Below the pieces are notes generated by a model. The model searched no databases. It had not been told where the DNA came from and worked only from the letters and a program-made list of their open reading frames with translations. From an uncultured Lachnospiraceae bacterium (GTDB taxonomy: Bacteria > Bacillota > Clostridia > Lachnospirales > Lachnospiraceae), in NCBI GenBank assembly GCA_900313265.1, contig OMRN01000255.1, positions 1 through 5,951 of the forward strand: a DNA stretch of 5,951 nucleotides, given 5' to 3'. Shown here one piece after another: positions 1 through 4,755 of the stretch. A program made the translations under genes and the position numbers. Numbering within the stretch: the stretch's first letter is position 1; every line of letters starts with the position of its first letter.

Positions 1-630
1 ACGTTCCTCTAAGAAATTCGAAATTTTGTATAAATCCTCGCGGAATGCATCGGCAGATGCATAAATCTCCTTGTACTGATGCGAATAACTGTGCATGGCA
101 AGGGTGTGACCCTCGTTTGCGATACGCCTGTACTGATCATCATAACCGTCTTTCCCGAGTACAAAAAACGTTGCCTTTACATCATGGGCACTTAAAATAT
201 CGAGAATTTCATCGGTATAATCGCTCGGACCATCATCAAAGGTTAAATAAACCAGCTGTTTTCCGGGATATTTTTCTTCATCGGTTAAATGAAGCTCTAC
301 CAAAGAATCCGTTCCGTATTTTTCATCATCGTTTGAAGAATCCGCATTTGCTTCGGGTTTGGCCGATGCGGCCTGTTTTGTACGCATTTCGATTTCCAGT
401 TTCGAAAGTTTAATTTCTTCCCGGAGCGTTTCGATGTTCTGATTCATTTTATAAAGCTTAAAAAGCAGAAAACCGCAGACAATATTGGGGACAATAAGAA
501 AGAAAATCAACAGAAAAATCAAAATTCCCTTGATTCTCTTTACCCTTTTTCTGCGAAATTCACTATTGTCCGTACCTTCTTCGTACTCTTCGCTATCTTC
601 TGTTTCTAATATTTCCTGATCGTTTTCCAT
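1..630 (-). CDS. Membrane-anchored polysaccharide deacetylase (NodB domain), 3' part cut off by the window edge
   Basis: The first 210 codons are present and the frame is still open at base 1, so the C-terminal half of the domain is missing. Visible layout: acidic cytoplasmic N-terminus (residues 1-24), basic patch RRKRVKR (26-32), one membrane segment (about 35-57, Leu/Ile/Phe rich), a short probable coiled coil (60-85), a polar linker (87-122), then a NodB homology domain from about 127. NodB motif 1 is TFDDGPS (130-136), with the usual catalytic-base Asp132 and metal-ligand Asp133. Motif 2 is HSYSH (180-184), supplying the two metal-binding His. Known family role: metal-dependent removal of acetyl groups from N-acetylglucosamine in peptidoglycan or other surface glycans. 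The substrate here cannot be told. The type II anchor puts the enzyme on the outer face of the membrane. No good Shine-Dalgarno sequence precedes the ATG, and an in-frame TTG lies about 48 bases upstream, so the start is the least certain point. Domain assignment is strong, exact function moderate. Confidence 0.9.
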   Translation of the reverse strand, partial: MENDQEILETEDSEEYEEGTDNSEFRRKRVKRIKGILIFLLIFFLIVPNIVCGFLLFKLYKMNQNIETLREEIKLSKLEIEMRTKQAASAKPEANADSSNDDEKYGTDSLVELHLTDEEKYPGKQLVYLTFDDGPSDYTDEILDILSAHDVKATFFVLGKDGYDDQYRRIANEGHTLAMHSYSHQYKEIYASADAFREDLYKISNFLEER

Positions 631-720
631 AATTCTTATATTTCTGTTCTGTAATCCTGTATAAAGCAAAGGCAAAAATCACTATGCCTGTTTCCATCAA
701 AAAATAGTACTTAATCTTTC

Positions 721-734
721 GGTTAGGCTTAACC
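721..734 (-). promoter_or_regulatory. Palindrome at the predicted transcription start of the deacetylase gene
   Basis: The minus-strand sequence GGTTAAGCCTAACC has arms GGTTA/TAACC around a 4-base centre and lies immediately downstream of the -10 box at 735-740. It therefore overlaps the expected +1 position. This is a classical location for a repressor operator; it could equally be a 5'-end mRNA hairpin. No regulator is identifiable from the sequence. Confidence 0.35.
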
Positions 735-766
735 ATTTTACCACAAAAAAAGCCAAATAAAAACAA
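735..766 (-). promoter_or_regulatory. Candidate extended -10 promoter for the deacetylase gene
   Basis: The minus strand reads TGGTAAAAT (743-735), a TGn extension plus a near-consensus -10 box. The -35 is poor: TTGTTT at 761-766 is 20 bases away, and at the ideal 17-base spacing only TTTTTA is found. Transcription would start near 728, giving a leader of about 98 nt before the ATG at 630. Confidence 0.5.
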
Positions 767-838
767 GGAAAATTAAAATTTAAGAAAAGAATTTTTCCTT
801 AAAATCGGGCATCACAAGCAGTTGTGGTAAGGCATATT

Positions 839-868
839 TTTATATCAATTTATAGATTTACCGTGCAA
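839..868 (-). promoter_or_regulatory. Possible second, upstream promoter
   Basis: The minus strand has TTGCAC (863-868) and TATAAA (839-844) separated by 18 bases, a fair vegetative promoter. It would read toward the deacetylase gene. Such matches are common by chance in AT-rich DNA, so support is limited. Confidence 0.3.
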
Positions 869-910
869 TCAGGCAGTGCAAAATAATCTCTGCGAAGTAA
901 CCTTATCGCG

Positions 911-945
911 CAAATAAAACAGGGGCGGAATTTTCTCCCGCCCCT
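911..945 (-). terminator. Rho-independent terminator of the rpsB-tsf operon
   Basis: On the minus strand the arms AGGGGCGG (945-938) and CCGCCCCT (928-921) pair perfectly. They can extend inward by a G-U and an A-U pair to 10 bp, leaving a 5-base loop. The T-rich run GTTTTATTTG follows. It starts 26 bases after the tsf stop codon. It separates tsf from the deacetylase gene, so the latter needs its own promoter. Confidence 0.92.
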
Positions 946-971
946 TAAATCATTCAAATGTGGATTACGAA

Positions 972-2054
972 TTATCCCTGCATCTGTTTTGCAACTTCAG
1001 CAGCAAAATCTTCGTTCTTCTTTTCCATTCCTTCGCCTACTTCGAAACGAACGAACTTGGTAATAACAATGTTTGCATCAACGCTCTTTAAGTAAGCTCC
1101 GACGCTCTGCTTTCCGTCTTCCGCCTTAACATAAACCTGATCCAGTAAGCAGATTTCTTTCATATGCTTGGAAATACGTCCGTCTACAAGACCGCTGAAA
1201 ATCTTATCGGCAAGATAAACTTCCTTGCCTTCCATAGCATGCTGAGCCAAAACAGCCTTGGCTGCATCGGATAAGAAGTTCGGAAGATAATTCATATTGC
1301 TCTTCTTCTCTTCGTAGATAGCGATATCTTCTTCGGTCCAGGTCTTCTCAACGATTGCTCTCTCAATTAACTTCTGTAAGATCGGCTTCGGAAGGGTGAA
1401 CGGATCGTTTAATGCACTGTCAACAATGATTTCTTTTAACTTGGTGCTTTCTTCCTCGGAAATATCGGTTCTTGCGATATACTGGGGATTCATAGCCGCA
1501 ATCTGCATTGCAACATTGGTAAGAGCTTCTTTTACGGCATCGCCGGAAGCACCGTTTGCTGCAACCAAAACGCCGATCTTTCCGCCGCCGTGAATATAGG
1601 ATGCAACTTCATCACCGGTAACTTTCTCAAATCTTCTGAAGGAAAGTTTCTCACCAATCTGAAGAGTCTTCTCTGCAACAACTTCCTGAAGACCACGTTC
1701 AAGCAGTGTCTGAACGTCTTCTCCGTCCTTACCGCCTTCGAGTCCGGAAGCAAGTGCTCTGTTTGCTACATCCTGTACAAAATCCTGGAATACTTCGTTC
1801 TTTGCAACGAAATCCGTCTCGGAGTTTACTTCAACAACAACGGCGCTGTTTCCGGCAATTGCAACTCTTGCAATACCTTCTGCTGCGATTCTGCTGGCTT
1901 TCTTCTCAACTTTTGCTGCACCGCTCTTCTTTAAAACATCAACGGCTGCTTCAATATTTCCATCGGTCTCGGTCAATGCTTTCTTGCATTCCATCATACC
2001 TGCACCGGTCATTTCTCTTAATTCTTTAACCATTGCGGCTGTAATTGCTGCCAT
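972..2054 (-). CDS. tsf: Translation elongation factor Ts, with an internal insertion of about 60 residues
   Basis: This is the 360-residue guanine-nucleotide exchange factor that regenerates EF-Tu-GTP in the cytoplasm during translation. Landmarks: an N-terminal UBA-like EF-Tu-binding module (1-55, with LREMTGAGMMECKKAL at 12-27), the TDFVAKN signature (80-86) whose Asp-Phe contacts the EF-Tu magnesium/nucleotide region in known structures, a core subdomain (about 87-205), and a conserved end with GRISKHMKEICLLDQ (292-306) and FVRFEVGEG (334-342). Bacterial EF-Ts is commonly about 280-310 residues. Aligned by eye to the E. coli protein, the stretch between SALN (213-216) and DGR (291-293) holds about 60 extra residues. 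The ATG at 2054 is chosen because a good Shine-Dalgarno precedes it and MAAITAAMVKELRE matches the family N-terminus. The frame stays open 48 codons upstream, but that part overlaps the end of rpsB. It lies 28 bases downstream of rpsB in the same operon. Confidence 0.97.
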   Translation of the reverse strand: MAAITAAMVKELREMTGAGMMECKKALTETDGNIEAAVDVLKKSGAAKVEKKASRIAAEGIARVAIAGNSAVVVEVNSETDFVAKNEVFQDFVQDVANRALASGLEGGKDGEDVQTLLERGLQEVVAEKTLQIGEKLSFRRFEKVTGDEVASYIHGGGKIGVLVAANGASGDAVKEALTNVAMQIAAMNPQYIARTDISEEESTKLKEIIVDSALNDPFTLPKPILQKLIERAIVEKTWTEEDIAIYEEKKSNMNYLPNFLSDAAKAVLAQHAMEGKEVYLADKIFSGLVDGRISKHMKEICLLDQVYVKAEDGKQSVGAYLKSVDANIVITKFVRFEVGEGMEKKNEDFAAEVAKQMQG

Positions 2055-2063
2055 ATCTTTTCT

Positions 2064-2068
2064 CTCCT
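2064..2068 (-). promoter_or_regulatory. Shine-Dalgarno site fixing the tsf start
   Basis: AGGAG within AAAGGAGAGA lies 9 bases upstream of the ATG at 2054, in the 28-base rpsB-tsf gap. It supports this ATG over the longer open frame that begins inside rpsB. Confidence 0.85.
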
Positions 2069-2082
2069 TTTCTATAGTTATT

Positions 2083-2835
2083 TTAGATTTCTCCGGCTGC
2101 TTCCGCTTCTGCTTCGCCTTCGGCGCTTTCTGCTTCGATATCGGATAATACTTCACCCTGATTTGCTTCGATAACGGCATCTGCCATTTTTGCAACAATC
2201 AGTTTTACGGCACGAATTGCATCATCGTTTCCGGGAATGATGTAGTCAAGATCATCCGGATCGCAGTTGGTATCGGCAATACCGATAACGGTAATTCCGA
2301 GTGCATGTGCTTCATCGATGCAGATTTTTTCCTTCTTGGGATCAACAACGAAGATTGCATCGGGAATTCTGCTCATTTCCTTGATTCCGCCAAGGTTCTT
2401 CTCTAACTTGTCCCATTCTTTCTGAAGTCCGGCAACTTCCTTCTTGGGAAGTACATCAAATGTGCCGTCTTCGCTCATTCTTTCAATTTCTTTCAGTCTT
2501 GCGATTCTGGACTGGATGGTCTTGAAGTTGGTCAGCATACCACCAAGCCATCTTTCATTAACATAGTACATACCGCAACGCTCTGCCTCGGTCTTTACGG
2601 CATCCTGTGCCTGCTTCTTGGTTCCTACAAAAAGAATCTTTCCGCCGGCTGCGGCAATTTCGGAAACGGCATTGTAAGCTTCATCAACTTTGCCTACGGA
2701 CTTCTGTAAGTCAATAATGTAGATACCGTTTCTCTCGGTAAAAATGTACGGAGCCATCTTAGGGTTCCATCTGTTGGTTTTGTGTCCGAAATGAACACCT
2801 GCTTCAAGTAACTGTTTCATAGAAAGTACGCTCAT
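2083..2835 (-). CDS. rpsB: 30S ribosomal protein S2
   Basis: This 250-residue protein of the small ribosomal subunit is needed for assembly of the 30S head/body junction and for binding of S1-like function in many bacteria. It matches the family across its full length: the N-terminal signature around [13 protein letters not shown] (6-18), [15 protein letters not shown] (93-107), the second S2 signature beginning [13 protein letters not shown] (158-170), and [21 protein letters not shown] (186-206). The C-terminal tail (about 224-250) is Glu/Ala rich and probably disordered; such variable acidic tails are common in S2. The ATG is preceded by GGAGG (2844-2848) at 8 bases spacing. It is the first gene of a two-gene operon with tsf, driven by its own promoter and a structured leader. 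Confidence 0.98.
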   Translation of the reverse strand: MSVLSMKQLLEAGVHFGHKTNRWNPKMAPYIFTERNGIYIIDLQKSVGKVDEAYNAVSEIAAAGGKILFVGTKKQAQDAVKTEAERCGMYYVNERWLGGMLTNFKTIQSRIARLKEIERMSEDGTFDVLPKKEVAGLQKEWDKLEKNLGGIKEMSRIPDAIFVVDPKKEKICIDEAHALGITVIGIADTNCDPDDLDYIIPGNDDAIRAVKLIVAKMADAVIEANQGEVLSDIEAESAEGEAEAEAAGEI

Positions 2836-2951
2836 TTTTTAATCCTCCGTTTGGTTTTTCTTCCGCATGCTTAGCGTATTCGCGGGTAATCACCGTTTTT
2901 ATTGTTTAACGGCACCAACTCCGCTCTTCACATGCGTGACTAATGCGCAAC
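2836..2951 (-). promoter_or_regulatory. Structured 5' leader of rpsB, candidate S2 autoregulatory element
   Basis: About 115 nt separate the predicted transcription start from the rpsB ATG. By eye the minus-strand RNA can form a nested fold. An outer helix pairs CGCATG (2936-2931) with CATGCG (2869-2864), extendable by one G-U pair. A second helix inside it pairs AGCG (2925-2922) with CGCT (2876-2873). An inner hairpin pairs CCGTT (2912-2908) with AACGG (2897-2893) around a 10-base loop. The outer helix ends about 15 bases before the Shine-Dalgarno. Feedback by S2 on the rpsB leader is established in E. coli; whether this unrelated-looking leader does the same is inference. Confidence 0.45.
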
Positions 2952-2956
2952 ATTAG
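2940..2956 (-). repeat. Short hairpin at the 5' end of the rpsB transcript
   Basis: The minus-strand arms CTAATG (2956-2951) and CATTAG (2945-2940) flank a 5-base loop. The 5' arm begins just after the -10 box, so the hairpin would sit at or just across the transcript start. It could protect the mRNA 5' end, or be a DNA-level operator. Confidence 0.4.
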
Positions 2957-2957
2957 C

Positions 2958-2986
2958 ATTTTAACATACAAAAACCCCTGTTGCAA
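2958..2986 (-). promoter_or_regulatory. rpsB-tsf promoter with extended -10
   Basis: On the minus strand TTGCAA (2986-2981) and TAAAAT (2963-2958) are separated by exactly 17 bases, and the -10 is preceded by TGT, giving an extended -10. The start of transcription would be near 2951. The -35 hexamer falls in the loop region of the terminator of the preceding gene. Confidence 0.72.
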
Positions 2987-2995
2987 GGGGTTTTT
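2970..2995 (-). terminator. Terminator after the rod-protein gene, overlapping the rpsB promoter
   Basis: The arms AAAAACCCCT and AGGGGTTTTT make a 10-bp stem around a 6-base loop, TGCAAC on the minus strand. The stem is A-flanked on one side and T-flanked on the other, so it could work in both directions. On the minus strand it closes the gene ending at 3085, with an 89-base 3' untranslated stretch between. Confidence 0.85.
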
Positions 2996-3084
2996 GATAC
3001 TTAAACGTTATTTTAACCTTGATTTTTCGATATCCCAGCCGGCACAGACCGCTTTTTACGGACCGGTTTTAATCAGGATTCCGA

Positions 3085-3900
3085 TCAGCCTCCGCAAAGT
3101 GCCTTGGCAATTTCATCGTAACTTGCTCCCATGGCGATTTCATGGTCTCCGACACGAAGTTTGTTGGAATAACCGTTGTCGCAGAGATATTTGTTGAATT
3201 CGGTAGCGCTCTTTACGAGTCCGGCCTGTTCACAAGCTGCGGAAACGCTTTCGGAATACTGTCCGCTCTGGATGGTGATGGTTACTTTCTTGCCGTTTGC
3301 CTCGCTGTCGCGTTTATTTCCTTCTTCCGATTTCTTCTTTTCTTCTTCCTCTGCCTTTTTCCTGGCTTCTTCTTCGGCTTTCTTCTTAGCTTCTTCCTCT
3401 TCGGCCTTCTTCTTGGCTTCTTCTTCGGCTTTCTTCTTTGCCTCTTCCTCTTCGGCCTTCTTCTTGGCCTCTTCTTCGGCTTTCTTCTTTTCTTCTTCCT
3501 CAGCCTTCTTCTTGGCTTCTTCTTCCGCCTTCTTGTCTTCTTCCGACTGTGCGGTCTCGGACTTGGTTTCTTCGGACTTGGCTTCTTCCGACTTTACCTC
3601 TTCCGAAACAGCCTCGGATGTTTCTTCCGATGTCTTCATTCCGGCAGGAACAATTTCCTCAGAGATGATTTTTTCCGATGTATCTTCGGCATTTCCGGGT
3701 GTCTGGTCGGTCAGTTTCACGGGTTCGGAAGTTAAGTATTTCTCCATGAATTCTTCTTCCGACATGTAACCGAGAGCCTTGGCTTTCTCAATTGCCTGAC
3801 TGTCCGTAACAAGTCCGCCGGTCATTCCGACAATAAATCCAATGATTCCGGCTGCAAGAACACCGATTCCGATTCCTCGTATTAAATACTTTATCTTCAC
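3085..3900 (-). CDS. Membrane-anchored protein with Lys/Glu single-helix rod and C-terminal MltG-like LysM-type domain
   Basis: The protein has 271 residues. A short basic N-terminus precedes one Gly/Ile-rich membrane segment (about 8-31), then a small AIEKAKALGY element (36-45). A Ser/Glu/Lys-rich linker (46-122) has repeated SEE(V/A/T)K units. A highly charged KKKAEEEA-type rod covers 123-193. The C-terminal module (about 205-271) has the pattern VTITIQSG...LVKSATEFNKYL...LRVGDHEIAMGASYDEIAKAL. That module resembles the LysM-like N-terminal subdomain of MltG/YceG endolytic transglycosylases. The catalytic domain of MltG is absent, so I infer binding rather than glycan cleavage. The start is GTG, overlapping the previous stop as GTGA; AAGGGA about 8 bases upstream is a usable Shine-Dalgarno. 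It likely sits outside the membrane facing peptidoglycan. From memory, similar short proteins next to rpsB in Lachnospiraceae are annotated as MltG. No partner is evident except the co-translated upstream gene. Confidence 0.8.
   Translation of the reverse strand: MKIKYLIRGIGIGVLAAGIIGFIVGMTGGLVTDSQAIEKAKALGYMSEEEFMEKYLTSEPVKLTDQTPGNAEDTSEKIISEEIVPAGMKTSEETSEAVSEEVKSEEAKSEETKSETAQSEEDKKAEEEAKKKAEEEEKKKAEEEAKKKAEEEEAKKKAEEEAKKKAEEEEAKKKAEEEARKKAEEEEKKKSEEGNKRDSEANGKKVTITIQSGQYSESVSAACEQAGLVKSATEFNKYLCDNGYSNKLRVGDHEIAMGASYDEIAKALCGG
3322..3534 (-). repeat. Coding tandem repeats for the Lys/Glu rod (51-bp unit)
   Basis: This stretch encodes residues 123-193. Two adjacent 51-base copies (3364-3414 and 3415-3465) differ at only two positions by my alignment. 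A third copy (3466-3513) is a 48-base version lacking one codon, and more diverged units flank them. The 17-residue unit is an 8-mer plus a 9-mer of KKKAEEE(E)A type. Near identity of the two copies points to recent duplication or slippage. Confidence 0.88.
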
Positions 3901-4463
3901 TTCTTTTTCCCTTTCTTGCTGTTGTTTTTCGAAGTCTGGGGCTTCGGTTTGGCGTTATTCTGATTTGAACCCGAAGCGGGTGCGGATGCGGGTTTTTCTT
4001 CCGCTGCGCCGTCCGTAAAGGACAAATCCTCATAACGGTCGTTCACCGGAGCGTTTTTCTTCTTGCCGGACTTCTTTCCGTTATTCTTATTCGATGCCGG
4101 TGCCGTAGTTGTCTTCGGTGCACTTGCCGGTTTACTATCGGCAGGCTTTGGCTCATCGGATAAATCCAGACCGCCTAAAAGATCTCTTTCAAGTTCTTCC
4201 ACTGTCTGATTGGAACTGTCGGTAAGGTGAAGGTCGAATTTGTAATCCTTGTCCACGGCTTCTCTCGCCTTCTTCTTCGCCGCTTCGATTGCTTCGATAT
4301 TCGCGGATGCCTCTTTCTTCGGCTCCGTTTTAACCGCAAAGGATGTCTTCGGTTCTTCCCCTATTCCGACAGGAAAACTCTCTTCCTCTTCTTTGCCGAG
4401 AAAGAAACTGCCGATGGTCAAAAGCAGTCCGACTACCATAAAAACTATAAAAAGTATGTTCAT
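3897..4463 (-). CDS. Unknown membrane-anchored Lys/Asn/Pro-rich protein in the swrB position
   Basis: I do not recognise the family of this 188-residue protein. One hydrophobic segment fills residues 3-22, directly after MN, and acts as a signal anchor. It is followed by the acidic KEEEES. Residues 55-102 could form helices (NIEAIEAAKKKAREAVDKDY, then TVEELERDLLGGLDL). The rest is probably disordered. It contains two similar modules: KPASAP at 111-116 and 157-162, each followed by an Asn-rich piece and then a lysine cluster (KKSGKKK at 130-136, KKGKKK at 183-188). YKFDLHLTD (74-82) and YEDLSFTD (144-151) may be a repeated short motif. AAGGA (4480-4476) lies 12 bases before the ATG. The stop codon overlaps the GTG of the next gene, which implies translational coupling. 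In Bacillus subtilis this place, before rpsB and after the che genes, is held by swrB, also a short single-pass protein. That is a positional parallel only. Confidence 0.75.
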   Translation of the reverse strand: MNILFIVFMVVGLLLTIGSFFLGKEEEESFPVGIGEEPKTSFAVKTEPKKEASANIEAIEAAKKKAREAVDKDYKFDLHLTDSSNQTVEELERDLLGGLDLSDEPKPADSKPASAPKTTTAPASNKNNGKKSGKKKNAPVNDRYEDLSFTDGAAEEKPASAPASGSNQNNAKPKPQTSKNNSKKGKKK

Positions 4464-4499
4464 AGATTTCGGTATTCCTTTCTGAATTTTACGAAAATT

Positions 4500-4528
4500 A
4501 TTTTACATAATATTACTAAAAAAATCAA
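4500..4528 (-). promoter_or_regulatory. Promoter of the two membrane-protein genes
   Basis: On the minus strand TTGATT (4528-4523) and TAAAAT (4505-4500) are 17 bases apart, a good vegetative-type match. Transcription would start near 4493, leaving about a 30-base leader with AAGGA before the ATG at 4463. It does not resemble the TAAA-N15-GCCGATAA pattern of flagellar sigma-D promoters, so the pair is probably not in the flagellar regulon. Confidence 0.65.
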
Positions 4529-4702
4529 TACCTGTTATGGTTTCATCCATATGATTTTTATGTTTTTGCCCGATTTTAAAGGATTTTTTATAAAAAAATT
4601 ATTAATTGATTAGTTTACATAATCTGTTATCCCGCATTTAGTCCCGGTTTTATGATTTTAAGAGTCGCGTCGGACTCCCGTTCTGCATTCCCAGGGCATA
4701 TC

Positions 4703-4732
4703 ACACAAAATACCCCGCAGCCAACTGCGGGG
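4703..4732 (-). terminator. Terminator after cheD, probable end of the fla/che operon
   Basis: The arms CCCCGCAG and CTGCGGGG form a perfect 8-bp GC-rich stem closed by the tetraloop TTGG. It is followed on the minus strand by TATTTTGTGT. It begins 23 bases after the cheD stop. The strong stem and T-rich tail make this a confident intrinsic terminator for minus-strand transcription. Confidence 0.88.
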
Positions 4733-4755
4733 CATAAATTATTGTTAATATACGA

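Larger units (their letters stand above)
631..910. other. AT-rich intergenic region between tsf terminator and the deacetylase gene
   Basis: No reading frame worth calling is present on either strand. Read on the minus strand it holds a possible upstream promoter (839-868), a small hairpin with arms CACAA/TTGTG (813-826), an A/T-rich hairpin with arms TAAGGAAA/TTTTCTTA (781-801, one G-U pair) that is too weak to call a terminator, an extended -10 promoter (735-766) and a palindrome (721-734). The remainder (631-720) would be the untranslated leader of the deacetylase gene. Confidence 0.6.
4464..4755. other. AT-rich spacer between cheD and the unknown membrane gene
   Basis: No gene is seen in these 292 bases. 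From right to left it holds the cheD terminator, a 5-bp hairpin (arms GAGTC/GACTC, 4662-4677), a strongly AT-rich section (about 4480-4620) and a promoter for the next gene. In Bacillus subtilis sigD would occupy this position. I see no recognisable remnant of a sigma-factor reading frame. Confidence 0.6.

Noticed and set aside
45..413. Open frame of 122 codons on the plus strand
   Set aside because: It lies antisense to the NodB-domain gene, which has clear catalytic motifs. The plus-strand product is His/Arg-rich with no recognisable domain.
781..801. A/T-rich hairpin with T-rich sequence after it, a possible terminator of a short RNA started at about 832
   Set aside because: The stem has only one G-C and one G-U pair and would be unstable. 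There is no independent sign of a small RNA gene.
1590..2029. Plus-strand frames of about 110 codons within tsf
   Set aside because: They are antisense to the highly conserved EF-Ts sequence and have no ribosome site or domain.
2055..2198. N-terminal extension of EF-Ts by 48 residues starting inside rpsB
   Set aside because: It overlaps the S2 C-terminus in another frame and its sequence is Lys/Gln-rich shadow. The Shine-Dalgarno and the family N-terminus both mark the ATG at 2054.
3039..3066. Imperfect hairpin (CCGG arms with inner CCG/CGG) in the 3' untranslated part after the rod-protein gene
   Set aside because: The stem is short and broken, there is no T-run, and a clear terminator follows at 2970-2995.
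3322..3534. Rod region considered as a TolA-like or coiled-coil domain
   Set aside because: KKKAEEEA repeats resemble TolA domain II by composition. There is no TolA C-terminal domain and the organism type is Gram-positive, so the likeness is compositional only.
3142..3769. Two long plus-strand frames rich in Phe/Leu or Ser/Ala opposite the rod-protein gene
   Set aside because: They are the complements of the repetitive Lys/Glu codons. Long stop-free antisense frames are expected there, and there is no start context or family match.
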